DNA of 64,000 bases from Syntrophomonas sp. (lineage in GTDB: Bacteria > Bacillota > Syntrophomonadia > Syntrophomonadales > Syntrophomonadaceae), in assembly GCA_016841425.1 (NCBI GenBank), contig JAENZE010000012.1:62001-126000 (forward strand), given 5' to 3'. Below, piece by piece: positions 18,315 to 27,167 of the stretch. A model generated the notes under the pieces. That model made no database searches. It worked only from the letters and a program-made list of their open reading frames with translations, and had not been told where the DNA came from. Position 1 is the first letter of the stretch. Every line of letters starts with the position of its first letter. A program made the position numbers and the translations under genes.

Positions 18315-18517
18315 ATAAAAGACCTCCTTAACAAGAATTTTCATTTTGCAACTTAAAAACTGAGGAGCCGTCATCTCTGGTATAATGTTTTTGCCAACAA
18401 CACATTTGCTTTACGTGAACCTGTATCTGACCCAAGTCTATTAACCTTTAAAATCCCCCACTTACTCCACATTATTGAGTGAGACAAGATTAAATGATTC
18501 CCTATATACTAGAAAAA

Positions 18518-19660
18518 TTAGAAAGTGATGATGTTATTGCTTATTATCAATTTTTGTATTTCGTTAGTTCCCTGATAGATTTCAGTAATTTTTGCATCCC
18601 GCATCATTCTTTCCACTTGATTATCCCGGATATAACCGTGGCCACCGTAGATTTGTATAGCATTGTTAGTTACCCACATTGCGGTTTGGGCCGCTTTGAG
18701 TTTGGCTATGGAAGCATCAACAGCAAAAGGTAACCCGTTATCTTTTTTCCAGGCTGCACGATAGGTTAGAAGCCTAGAAGCCTCAATTTCAACAAGCATA
18801 TCGGCTAGTTTGAAAGACAAGGATTGAAAACTAACTATTGGTTTACCAAACTGGACTCTAGTCTTGGCGTATTCTAAAGCCTTTTCATAAGCCCCCTGTG
18901 CTATTCCCGTAGCTTGGGCAGCTATACCAATACGCCCGCAGTTAAGACTCTTCATAGCTATGGAATACCCTTGCCCAATTTCTCCTAAAAGGTTCTGCTT
19001 GGGAATACGACAATCATCCATTATCACATCGCAGATCTGTGTACCACGAAGCCCCATCTTCTTTTCAAATTTTCCAAAACTCAGACCAGGCCTGCCCTTT
19101 TCCACTATAAAGATGCTTATGCCTTTTCCTTTTAGATCTTTTGGCCCTGTACGGGCAGCAACAAGATAGATGTCAGCAGCTGCTGCATTAGTGGTAAAGC
19201 ATTTCCGACCATTTAATATCCACTCATTACCGGCAATTTCTGCCTTGGTAGACATTGCCATAGCATCAGACCCAGCATCAGGTTCGGTAACTGCAAACGC
19301 TCCTTGTCTCTGGCCTGTGGCAAGCAGGGGCAACAGTTTTTTTTGCTCTTCTGTCCCATATTCATATATAGGCAGAATACATAAAACCACATGCACCGCT
19401 AGAGTATCTCCAGCAGATGGATCAACGCGCGATATCTCCTCTACAGCGATGGCAAAGGCAACCTGATCCATGCCCGCTCCCCCCCATCGTTCTTCAAGAC
19501 TTATACCGGTTAATCCTAGCTCTGCCATAGCCCTAAAAGTATGGGGATCATAGTATTCCTTCTCATCCCGGTCAGTAACTCCGGGACCAAGGACATTTTC
19601 AGCAAATTCTCTTATGGTTTTCCTGAGCATTTCTTGTTCCGCGCTAAACGCGAATTTCAC
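18518..19660 (-). CDS. Acyl-CoA dehydrogenase
   Basis: 380 residues, the normal length for short-chain acyl-CoA dehydrogenases. FAVTEPDAGSDAMAMSTKAE and the FAD-binding FTTNAAAADIYLVAARTG are seen, then GYSIAMKSLNCGRIGIAAQATG and the C-terminal QIYGGHGYIRDNQVERMMRD plus EIYQGTNEIQKLII, which holds the catalytic-base glutamate. It oxidises acyl-CoA to enoyl-CoA and passes electrons to ETF. It is followed by the crotonase gene on the same strand, a beta-oxidation pair. The upstream double palindrome probably controls it. Confidence 0.92.
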   Translation of the reverse strand: MKFAFSAEQEMLRKTIREFAENVLGPGVTDRDEKEYYDPHTFRAMAELGLTGISLEERWGGAGMDQVAFAIAVEEISRVDPSAGDTLAVHVVLCILPIYEYGTEEQKKLLPLLATGQRQGAFAVTEPDAGSDAMAMSTKAEIAGNEWILNGRKCFTTNAAAADIYLVAARTGPKDLKGKGISIFIVEKGRPGLSFGKFEKKMGLRGTQICDVIMDDCRIPKQNLLGEIGQGYSIAMKSLNCGRIGIAAQATGIAQGAYEKALEYAKTRVQFGKPIVSFQSLSFKLADMLVEIEASRLLTYRAAWKKDNGLPFAVDASIAKLKAAQTAMWVTNNAIQIYGGHGYIRDNQVERMMRDAKITEIYQGTNEIQKLIISNNIITF

Positions 19661-19785
19661 TAATTATCTCTCCTCTCTCTTGTAGATTCCGGATTAAAAA
19701 CATACTGCACTGCCCGTTCGAACATATGTCTTAACCGAATACTAAAAAAAACAAACAGATACTGTAATTTTAATATACCTCTAAA

Positions 19786-19815
19786 TTAAGGTACCTTAAA
19801 TTTAAGGTATCTTAA
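19786..19815. promoter_or_regulatory. Tandem palindromic operator upstream of the acyl-CoA dehydrogenase
   Basis: TTAAGGTACCTTAA (19786-19799, perfect palindrome) and TTAAGGTATCTTAA (19802-19815, one mismatch) lie 2 bp apart, 126 bp upstream of the dehydrogenase start. Two dimer sites 16 bp centre to centre suggest a TetR- or MarR-type repressor. The regulator is not encoded in the window in any evident way. Confidence 0.55.
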
Positions 19816-19876
19816 TACTAATATATACAGTGGATGCATGTCAATTATAAAAATGATTAGAAACACTAGTTCATAG

Positions 19877-20125
19877 ATCATCATAATATTAATCTGGGGC
19901 GGCATTACAATCTTTGATTACAGACGGGTCTGTCATAATTTTGAAAGACCTGTTTTTGCTATACCGGCAGAAACAGCGGATGATGGCGCTTCGGGTACCT
20001 ACAAAGGATTGGGGTATTCATTCGATATAGAAGGAAATTTTATGCCGGAGGACGAATTTCCGGGTGTAACCCGGGCTCGATTTTATTGGTTTGGCAAGAT
20101 GATTGAGGAATGGGTGAGAGACTAA
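19877..20125 (+). pseudogene. 5'-truncated small membrane-anchored protein
   Basis: An 82-codon frame begins directly after a TAG without a start codon: a hydrophobic end (IIIILIWGGITIFDYRRV), then FERPVFAIPAE, GLGYSFDIEGNFMPEDEFPG. It reads like a compact one-helix outside protein that has lost its first codons. The rest of 19661-20236 holds only the operator and leader sequences. Confidence 0.45.
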
Positions 20126-20236
20126 TTACAAGAACGAAGTAATTTTCTATTCGCACATGTATACCCTGTTAAAATATAATAAGGACAGTAAGCGATTTAT
20201 ATTTTTGGGGGGAGAATTGGGAAATGGGGGAAGAGA

Positions 20237-20623
20237 ATGAATTTTATCGGTAATATAATCTGGCTGCTGATCGGTGGGATTATTGCAGCTGTTTTATGGG
20301 CTTTATCCGGTATGGTTTTGTGTATAACCATCATAGGGATACCATTTGGGCTGCAGTGTTTCAAGATTGCTGGTTTTGTGTTGTGGCCTTTTGGAAGGGA
20401 GATAGAACTCGGTCATTTTGGGGCGGGTGGATTGATCTTCAATATCATCTGGCTCATCGTTTTTGGCTGGGAGTTTGCCATAACTCATGTCATCATAGGG
20501 TTAATCTTCTGTATAACCATCATCGGGATACCCTTCGGAATCCAGCATTTCAAATTTGCTATGCTGGGGCTCATACCTTTTGGGGCGAGAATAATCAGTC
20601 ATAATCAAGTTTCCTGTGTTTGA
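20237..20623 (+). CDS. YccF-family inner membrane protein
   Basis: 128 residues containing the two YccF repeats, each ending CITIIGIPFG (at about 29-38 and 92-101), separated by a glycine-rich turn. About four membrane segments. The function of YccF proteins is unknown. GGGGGAAGAG precedes the ATG. A terminal region rich in polar residues follows the last helix. Confidence 0.85.
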   Translation: MNFIGNIIWLLIGGIIAAVLWALSGMVLCITIIGIPFGLQCFKIAGFVLWPFGREIELGHFGAGGLIFNIIWLIVFGWEFAITHVIIGLIFCITIIGIPFGIQHFKFAMLGLIPFGARIISHNQVSCV

Positions 20624-20683
20624 GAAGCCAAAAAACAAGTTGTTTTTCCTGAGTGAACCTGGGAATATAGGAGGAAGTGTAAT

Positions 20684-21313
20684 TTGGAAATTATAAATTT
20701 TGATACCTGGGAACGTACAACACATTATAAATTTTTCAAGAGAATGGATTATCCTCATTACAATATATGTATGAATATTGATATAACCAACTTCGTGGCT
20801 AAGATTGAAGAAAATAAAATTCCATTTTATTACGCTATGATATATGCAGCAACTTATGCTTTAAATCAAGTAAAGGAATTTCGTTACCGTATTAGAGGAG
20901 AACAAGTTGTTATGCACAATATAATACATCCATCCTTTTCTGATATGTCCAACGGCACTGATTTATTCAAAATGGTGACTGTGTATATGGAAAAATCCAT
21001 TATTGACTTTACGAAAAAGGCAGAAGAAAAGTCAAAAAATCAAACGGATTATTTTATTATTGAAGATGTTGAAGGACGGGATGATTTAACTTATATTACT
21101 TGTGTTCCATGGGTGTCATTTACCCAACTATCGCATACAATATCCTTTGATAAAGATGACTCTATTCCGAGATTGGCATGGGGCAGGTACTTTAAAGAGG
21201 GTGAAAAAATACTGTTGCCATTTTCAGTACAAGCCCACCATTCTTTTGTTGATGGTATTCACATAGGCAAGTACATTGATTGTTTACAGAAATACCTTAA
21301 CGAATATAGCTAA
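20684..21313 (+). CDS. Chloramphenicol acetyltransferase-like protein
   Basis: 209 residues from a TTG start with AGGAGG upstream. CAT family marks: WERTTHYKFFKRMDYPHYN at the start, VPWVSFTQLSH in the middle and AHHSFVDGIHIGKYI near the end, where the second His of HHSFVDG is the catalytic base. The family transfers acetyl from acetyl-CoA to chloramphenicol. Many genomic homologues are not proven resistance enzymes. A decayed relative, including its leader, lies at 8359-8908. Confidence 0.85.
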   Translation: MEIINFDTWERTTHYKFFKRMDYPHYNICMNIDITNFVAKIEENKIPFYYAMIYAATYALNQVKEFRYRIRGEQVVMHNIIHPSFSDMSNGTDLFKMVTVYMEKSIIDFTKKAEEKSKNQTDYFIIEDVEGRDDLTYITCVPWVSFTQLSHTISFDKDDSIPRLAWGRYFKEGEKILLPFSVQAHHSFVDGIHIGKYIDCLQKYLNEYS

Positions 21314-21348
21314 TCTAGTTACTACAATAAAACGATTTAGGGGTGGTT

Positions 21349-21495
21349 ATGTTGAATCCTAAAACATGTTATAATTCTTTGCTTGCTCAAAAAGTGATTG
21401 AAGGTCTGGATAAGCGTAATATTGAAAGGGTTTATTGCGAGACCAGGGAAGAAGCCGTCAGAAAAGTACTTCCCAATTATTTAATTAGTTTTTGA
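21349..21495 (+). pseudogene. N-terminal fragment of a LUD-domain (LutC-like) protein
   Basis: 48 codons: MLNPKTCYNSLLAQKVIEGL, then KRNIERVYCETREEAVRKVL, then a premature end. This is the usual N terminus of DUF162/LUD lactate-utilisation-type proteins, which normally continue with a glycine-rich stretch for about 150 further residues. The remainder is absent, so it is a truncated relic. Confidence 0.6.
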
Positions 21496-21518
21496 TGGGT
21501 TGACTTTATTAAAGGGGG

Positions 21519-21968
21519 ATGGACATGGAATATAAAGAAGTTGTGGGGCGGATTGCTCCATGTGGGCTGGATTGCTCCCGCTGCGCCGATTACGCTGGCG
21601 GGGAGATTCCGAAACTGAGCCTACGGTTGGGCGAACTATTAAACGGGTACCTTCGTGTGGCCAAAATAAAAGAGGAAATAAATCCGATATTCACTGGCTA
21701 CCCCCAGTTTGAAGAGGTGCTGAAGTCATTCGCCCAGGCTGCTTGCAGCGGATGCCGGGGAAATAACGTGCTTTGCCCCATCGAGTGCGCTGCTGGTGAA
21801 TGCAGCAAGGAAAAAGGAGTGGATTTTTGCTTCCAGTGTGAGGAATTTCCCTGCTCCAAGAAGATAGCCCCCCAGATACAAGCGCGGTGGCTGAAATTCA
21901 ACCTGCGGATGAAGGAGATCGGGGTGGAGGAATTCTACCGGGAGCAAAGCAGATTTCCCCGGTATTAG
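21519..21968 (+). CDS. DUF3795 cysteine-rich protein
   Basis: 149 residues with eleven cysteines in family-typical places: IAPCGLDCSRC near the start, CSGCRG, CPIECAAGECSKEKG and FCFQCEEFPCSKK. Such proteins probably bind a metal or an Fe-S cluster; function is unknown. AAGGGGG stands before the ATG. The first residues before VVGRIAPCGLDC are short, supporting this start. Confidence 0.8.
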   Translation: MDMEYKEVVGRIAPCGLDCSRCADYAGGEIPKLSLRLGELLNGYLRVAKIKEEINPIFTGYPQFEEVLKSFAQAACSGCRGNNVLCPIECAAGECSKEKGVDFCFQCEEFPCSKKIAPQIQARWLKFNLRMKEIGVEEFYREQSRFPRY

Positions 21969-22025
21969 GTGGGCTATAAGTTGATTCTAAGACAGGAAGG
22001 TAAATTAGATCATAGAAAAGAGTTA

Positions 22026-22054
22026 GGCGTTAGGTGGGATCGGGCCCTAACGCC
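22026..22054 (-). terminator. Hairpin downstream of the Pro/Glu-rich gene
   Basis: GGCGTTAGG/CCTAACGCC, a perfect 9-bp stem with an 11-base loop. In the minus direction it is followed by TAACTCTTTTC, a weak T-rich tail. It sits 40 bases past the stop of the 22094 gene. Confidence 0.5.
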
Positions 22055-22093
22055 GTGGAGGATTCCTGATTATTAAGTACATGATAATGCAAG

Positions 22094-22672
22094 TTAATGA
22101 GGGTTCCTCATCCGCCTCTTCCGTTCCATGAATGTTTCATGCGTTCTTGTCATTTTTTGAGGTTTTGGTGCTTCGGGAGTATCTGAAGTTTCATCTGTCT
22201 CTTCTGACAGTTCAAGCATTTCAAGCATCTCTTCTGTTTCGGGCGTCTCTTGTGTTTCTAGTTTTTCTGGTGTTTCCAGTATTTTGTACGTTTCTGGCTT
22301 TTCTTCAGGTACTTCTAACGTTTCGGATGTTATTGGTTCTTCTTCTGCTTCGGGTATTTCAAGCATTTCTGGTGTCTCTGGTTCCGCAGGTATTTCCAGC
22401 TGTTCGGGGGTTGCGGATGCTTCATTTATCTCCGGTGTTTCGGACAATTCAGGCTTTTCTGGCTTTCCTGGTATTTCAGTTATTCCAAGGGTTTTGTTTT
22501 CTTGCTGCAATTCTTTAGATCTTATTATGGTTTCTTGGTCTAAAACCGAATTAATAGGTGAATTAACGGTGATAAATGCTTTGCTGCAAAAGGGACAGAA
22601 CATATCACCTGACAGAGGAGTAGTGGATTTGCTCCACTCTTTACATGATTGGCAATGCAACCAATAAGCCAC
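22094..22672 (-). CDS. Zinc-ribbon protein with long Pro/Glu/Thr repeat region
   Basis: 192 residues from a GTG with AAAGGAG upstream. Residues 1-35 form a zinc ribbon (C-x2-C at 7/10 and C-x2-C at 26/29). Residues about 60-170 are a degenerate repeat of (E/P)-T-P-E-x-(L/P)-E units, highly acidic and likely extended. The last 20 residues are strongly basic (HETFMERKRRMRNPH). The arrangement suggests a nucleic-acid or partner-binding head and tail joined by a charged spacer. No family recognised. Confidence 0.65.
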   Translation of the reverse strand: MAYWLHCQSCKEWSKSTTPLSGDMFCPFCSKAFITVNSPINSVLDQETIIRSKELQQENKTLGITEIPGKPEKPELSETPEINEASATPEQLEIPAEPETPEMLEIPEAEEEPITSETLEVPEEKPETYKILETPEKLETQETPETEEMLEMLELSEETDETSDTPEAPKPQKMTRTHETFMERKRRMRNPH

Positions 22673-23120
22673 TGGTATTAGCTCCTTTCTTATTAATTTT
22701 GACTGGTCAGCAAATGACTCTTTTTAGTTGACAAACCATCGATCTTTCTAACACTTTATGGCATTTGAATAATTTATGTTACTATGGATACTATTTGAAG
22801 ATATGCAAGAATAAAGTAAGTCCTGCTCCGGAAAGTTGATCGAGTTTCTTTGTCGATCCCAATAAATCCGGATTGGGCTTCCTTTTTCCTGGCGGAAGGC
22901 CACAGCTCTTATAATAATTGCTATATTGTGTTTATTCGGTAATATATATGAATTTACAGCTAAGGTAAGAACAGTTAATGGCTGTAAAGCGTGTTTTCTT
23001 ATATGAATATAATATACTAGCCAGGAAAGATATAGCCTAAAAAAGCAGCTCGCAAGATCCCATGCTGCGAGCCTAAAAAAGATATATTTACATATGATGT
23101 CAGGCACCTAAGATTATTTC
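22673..23120. other. Intergenic stretch between two minus-strand units
   Basis: No convincing gene. A 119-codon minus-strand frame here has no ribosome site, atypical composition and no recognisable motif. The stretch contains the terminator of the two-component operon (23038-23075). Confidence 0.5.
23038..23075 (-). terminator. Terminator of the two-component operon
   Basis: GCTCGCA/TGCGAGC stem with an 11-base loop, followed in the minus direction by TGCTTTTTTA. It is about 50 bases past the kinase stop. Because the other side is also A/T rich it may act both ways. Confidence 0.7.
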
Positions 23121-25118
23121 TTATTCTTCCGTCCACAAAGGTAAGGCTGTCGTCACCTTGAATAAATCGCCATCGATTTCCAGCTGAAATTCTCCTCCCT
23201 GCAGAGTGGTTAAACTCTGAGCAATGGAAAGGCCCAGGCCTGATCCGTCGGTGCTTCTGGATTCATCCCCACGTACGAAGCGTTCGGTGAGCTGCTCCGG
23301 AGAGATATTAAGAGGAAAAGCGGAGATATTTTTTATGGTAAAAGATCCATAGCCATCATCCGAGGCAATATCAATATATACCCGGGTATGGGGCATGGAG
23401 TATTTTACCACGTTGGACAGCAGATTTTCGGCTATTCGCCACATATGTCTGCCATCTCCTCGTACGGCGATAGTTTCATCAGCCGTGTTAATATGAAGGG
23501 CCAACTGGGCTTGCTGGATTTTCGCCTCATATTCTCCGCAAGCCTGCATTATCAGTTCATGCAGGTCCACTTTTTCACCGGTTATGGTCAGATTACCGCT
23601 GGATGCCTTGCTGGCTTCCACCAGATCTTCAATAAGCTGCTTCAGGCGGTCGGATTTTTCTTCTAATACATTTACATATTCAGCTGCCCTTTCATTTTCT
23701 AGTTTTTCCTTCTTGAGCAGGTCAACATAATTGATGATAGAAGTGAGCGGAGTTTTCAGGTCATGGGAGACATTGGTGATAAGATCGGTTTTCATTCGTT
23801 CTCCTTTGACCGCTATGGCAACCGCTTTTTTCAATCCTCCCTGGAGGCTGTGGATATCCTCTGCAAAAGCTGACAGGCTAACAGGAATGATTGCGCTATC
23901 CAAAGGGTAATCCAGATTTCCAGCCGAGATTTCTTTGACTGCTTCCATAATCTGTGGCAGGGCCACCAGTGATCTGGCTATAAAATAGACTACTCCGGCG
24001 TTGAATGCAATTAATAGCAATACCATAAAAAGAAAGTTTCCGTTTATAAAGCCATAGTAGCTTTGCTCACATAAGATAAATAGCAATCCGTTTATGAAGC
24101 CATATCCCCCTAGCAGAATTAACATCCATACTTTGAAAACTTTGCCCTGGAAAGCCAGGCGGAGGAAACCTTTTAAAACCGAGCCGAGCTTGTATATCAG
24201 AGAGTTAGTGAAAATCTGCCCGGTCTTTATCTGTTCTGCCATGGATAAAACATAGAATAAACCGATGAAGATATCCAGGCTGAGAACAATGGCCAAAAAT
24301 ACAAAGGTCACAATATCAGGTATCCCCATGGAAGTACGGACCCCTATGGTCAATGAGAGGACAGCCGCTATAGCAACCAGCAGGGTATGCACATCGGTAT
24401 ACAGCCTGACTGGCCGTTGGGTCTTTATTTCTTCCGGATCACGGAGAAGGGTGATATATATCAGATATATAAAAGCCAGAGCCATGAGGAAAAAAGAAAT
24501 AATCGATACAGTGGAAGCGGTCTGGGACAGTACTTTGCTCCGATTGAAATCAACATAGTAATCATAGAAGGCATCCCCAGGCTGCAGGGGTTCTGCTACT
24601 GCTGCATATACCTCGTAGGGGCGGTCTGTTATCAAACCCTTAATATCCTCCATTATAGCTATATTGCCATCCGAGGTCCGACCATTGAAGAAGACGGTGG
24701 ACGGCTGCTTCTGTATGAACCCGATAGGGTCGGTCTCTTCAGCATCCAGGTTGCTCCACCACTGACCGGTTTCGGTATTACGAACATAGTATACAAAATT
24801 GACCATGGTAGGGAACCTATCATCAATGGGATTCACCTGCGGCCAATTATCATCTTCGCTAGCTGAATCTCCGGCAGTGTTTTCCGTATTATCTTCGTCC
24901 GGGACTGCGAGATAGTATTCTACTGTATTGTACAAGGTCCGGGAGAAGGTACTCTGGAATGAATAAGTTTCGGTATAAGAGGAGGCATTTGCCGCCTGCC
25001 TGTTGTCCAGCCACAAAATGCAGCCTCCCATAGTTCCTAAAAAGCCCAGCCAGACTATTATAATAGCAAGCAGTTTAGCCCCGCTGGAATAGCTAATATT
25101 TCTCAATTTTATATCCAA
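23121..25118 (-). CDS. Multi-pass sensor histidine kinase
   Basis: 665 residues. A first membrane helix (about 14-36), an outside region of about 165 residues, then five or six more helices between 203 and 385, unusual for a class I kinase. The HisKA box is NVSHDLKTPLTS with phospho-acceptor His452. The ATPase domain shows ENLLSNVVKYS and DGSGLGLSIAQ. Translation starts at TTG, inside the end of the response-regulator gene (26-bp overlap), so the two are coupled. Signal unknown; the outside part may sense envelope stress. Confidence 0.88.
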   Translation of the reverse strand: MDIKLRNISYSSGAKLLAIIIVWLGFLGTMGGCILWLDNRQAANASSYTETYSFQSTFSRTLYNTVEYYLAVPDEDNTENTAGDSASEDDNWPQVNPIDDRFPTMVNFVYYVRNTETGQWWSNLDAEETDPIGFIQKQPSTVFFNGRTSDGNIAIMEDIKGLITDRPYEVYAAVAEPLQPGDAFYDYYVDFNRSKVLSQTASTVSIISFFLMALAFIYLIYITLLRDPEEIKTQRPVRLYTDVHTLLVAIAAVLSLTIGVRTSMGIPDIVTFVFLAIVLSLDIFIGLFYVLSMAEQIKTGQIFTNSLIYKLGSVLKGFLRLAFQGKVFKVWMLILLGGYGFINGLLFILCEQSYYGFINGNFLFMVLLLIAFNAGVVYFIARSLVALPQIMEAVKEISAGNLDYPLDSAIIPVSLSAFAEDIHSLQGGLKKAVAIAVKGERMKTDLITNVSHDLKTPLTSIINYVDLLKKEKLENERAAEYVNVLEEKSDRLKQLIEDLVEASKASSGNLTITGEKVDLHELIMQACGEYEAKIQQAQLALHINTADETIAVRGDGRHMWRIAENLLSNVVKYSMPHTRVYIDIASDDGYGSFTIKNISAFPLNISPEQLTERFVRGDESRSTDGSGLGLSIAQSLTTLQGGEFQLEIDGDLFKVTTALPLWTEE

Positions 25119-25788
25119 TACCCCATACCACCTTTAAATATTTTGGTTCTCTAGGATTGATTTCAATCTTTTCCCTTATTCTCCTTATATGTACGGCCAC
25201 CGTGTTTTCTGCTGCATAAGAAGGTTCATTCCATACCTGCTCATAAATCTGTGCTATGGAAAATACATGACCCATGTTCTCCATTAAAAATACTACTATC
25301 CCATATTCTATAGGAGTCAGCCGAATGATTTCCCCATCTACTCGTACCTCTTTGCCTTCTCGGTCCAGTTCCAGACCGCCGGTTTTTAATATACCGTTTT
25401 TCAAGGCTATACTACCCAGGGCGGTGTAGCGGCGCATCTGCGATTTAACCCGGGCCATCAATTCCAAAGGGTTAAAAGGTTTGGTTACATAATCATCTGC
25501 TCCAAAATTAAGCCCGGCAATCTTATCCGTGTCCTCTGATTTCGCTGAAATGATTATAATGGGAATATTGCGGTCTTCACGAATCCTAATGGTGGCCGAA
25601 AGACCATCCAGTTCCGGCATCATAATATCCAATAAAATCAAGTGAATTTCATGTTCGCTTAAAGCCTGCAGGGCTTGAGTCCCGGTATAGGCTTTTTCTA
25701 CCCCATAGCCTTCCTGTTTTAAGTAGATTTCCAGAGCATCGACAATGGCTGTATCATCATCACATATTAGTACATTTAATCTTTCCAT
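25093..25788 (-). CDS. OmpR/PhoB-family response regulator
   Basis: 231 residues. Receiver domain: acidic pair in LICDDD, phospho-acceptor Asp54 in LLDIMMPELDG, ISAKSE and the conserved Lys in DYVTKPFNPLEL. The C-terminal winged helix (RLTPIEYGIVVFLMEN, NTVAVHIRRIREKIE, VWGIGYKI) binds DNA. The ATG at 25788 has TGGAGGA upstream and begins at the true domain start. It shares an operon with the kinase. Confidence 0.92.
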   Translation of the reverse strand: MERLNVLICDDDTAIVDALEIYLKQEGYGVEKAYTGTQALQALSEHEIHLILLDIMMPELDGLSATIRIREDRNIPIIIISAKSEDTDKIAGLNFGADDYVTKPFNPLELMARVKSQMRRYTALGSIALKNGILKTGGLELDREGKEVRVDGEIIRLTPIEYGIVVFLMENMGHVFSIAQIYEQVWNEPSYAAENTVAVHIRRIREKIEINPREPKYLKVVWGIGYKIEKY

Positions 25789-25896
25789 AAAATTCCTCCA
25801 TTGCTCTCTATTCAATTTATTTAACTGCTCGAATACAACCACCTGCCTTCTACTGCATATTCTGGCAGGTAAAATTTACAAACTGCTTGATAAAAA

Positions 25897-25915
25897 TCTT
25901 AAGACTTTCTTAAGA
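25897..25915. promoter_or_regulatory. 11-bp-spaced TCTTAAGA pair, likely response-regulator site
   Basis: TCTTAAGA at 25897-25904 and 25908-25915, separated by CTT. The 11-bp repeat period is characteristic of OmpR/PhoB-family binding. It lies 109 bp upstream of the response-regulator start, so autoregulation is plausible. Confidence 0.5.
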
Positions 25916-26414
25916 ACCGGGCAGTCTCAAAACAGATACCGGGGTATGCTTGCTGTGGTATTACCAGGTTATCGTACAGTCATCTATTCACTAATAATCA
26001 CACATGGTCTATTAGTAACTTATGCGCCGGGACAAGACTTGTCAAGGAGACTTGGGAAACAACAAATATACATCCGAATAACCTTTCTTGTACCCGGGTG
26101 CAAGCAAGCTGAATGGATGGCGTATATACAGTAAGTAAGATTAATTACTGCTGCTACTTAAAACGATAATAGGGTTTTGGTTCCTGGTCATGACAAACAT
26201 CTTCCTGTCCAAGTTGAAGGAATATCAGATTGTGGTGATATAAAGTTGAGGATAAGGTTATTAGGCAATTATATTCCCAGCTGGTTAAACGTTTACTGGA
26301 TAAGGTGATCGATTCCCAAACAATAATTCGCAGCCAAAGAAAAATTCAATTGCGTATTACCATGAAAAAGCAGTAGTATTTAATGTAATTCAACAATTCG
26401 GATGAGGTGAGTTT
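25916..26414. other. Gene-poor stretch with one fragment
   Basis: No complete gene is supported. A 45-codon frame at 26239-26376 without a start (VIRQLYSQLVKRLLDKVIDS, ending RITMKKQ) looks like the C-terminal tail of a larger lost protein. The remainder shows nothing recognisable. Confidence 0.4.
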
Positions 26415-26876
26415 ATGATGTCAATAATTGCCCTGCTTATCCTGCTGGTCATAGCAGCACTTGTTATAGGAGTGATTGCAGCGGCAGTAAAGACGAGTAA
26501 TTCTGAAGGAGGGAACCAAGTGATAAAAAACGTTTATATTTATCTGGTGCTATTTGCTACTCTGATGATGACCATTGGCGGGAGCGTGGCCGCTTTTATG
26601 GCGGTTGCTGACATTGTATTCCCGGCTCCATATTATCAGTCGTTTGAAGAATATAAACAGATAGGTGTGCAAAAGGCGCCTGATACTGAAAGTACAGAGA
26701 ATTTGTCTGATGCTGAATTAAAAGCCAGATACGATGCCATGGTGGAAGCGGAAATCAATCGTCAAAAGAGCAGGGCTCAAAATAGTCTAATAAAAAGCCT
26801 GGGTTGGATTATAGTTCCTCTGCCGGTGTTTGTCTATTACCAGAGACGTTTAGGAGAGAAGACCAAGGAACTCTAA
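26415..26876 (+). CDS. Small multi-helix membrane protein (DUF5671-like)
   Basis: 153 residues. Helix 1 (IIALLILLVIAALVIGVIAA), a short loop, helix 2 beginning IKNVYIYLVLFATLMMTIGG, a soluble acidic loop, then a final hydrophobic stretch (SLGWIIVPLPVFVYYQRRL). The IKNVYIYLV beginning of helix 2 recalls DUF5671 membrane proteins. GATGAGGTGAG precedes the ATG. Function unknown. Confidence 0.55.
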   Translation: MMSIIALLILLVIAALVIGVIAAAVKTSNSEGGNQVIKNVYIYLVLFATLMMTIGGSVAAFMAVADIVFPAPYYQSFEEYKQIGVQKAPDTESTENLSDAELKARYDAMVEAEINRQKSRAQNSLIKSLGWIIVPLPVFVYYQRRLGEKTKEL

Positions 26877-27167
26877 CTAGGAAGGGGGCGTTGTATCAGC
26901 TTAATGATCATGCCCCTGCGAAGGATTTGCTGCATATGCCAGAAACTTCGCCATACTCGGTATAAACCTGGTAAGTTCTACAGTTAAAGATACCGCGGGA
27001 CGATTTAAGGGCATTCTCGAATCCGGATAATGCCCGATATAGGTACGCCCTCCCCCCCCGAAATACCTCCAAAATTTGCATGTAAAAAAAAGTCACATTA
27101 AGCCGAGTGCCTGCATATAGTGTAAAGCACTCTATTTTTTGGTTTGCAAATATCAGGAGGTGGTTTA

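Noticed and set aside
22748-23107. A 119-codon minus-strand frame in the intergenic space.
   Set aside because: No ribosome site, it spans the terminator hairpin of the kinase operon, and composition is unlike neighbouring genes.
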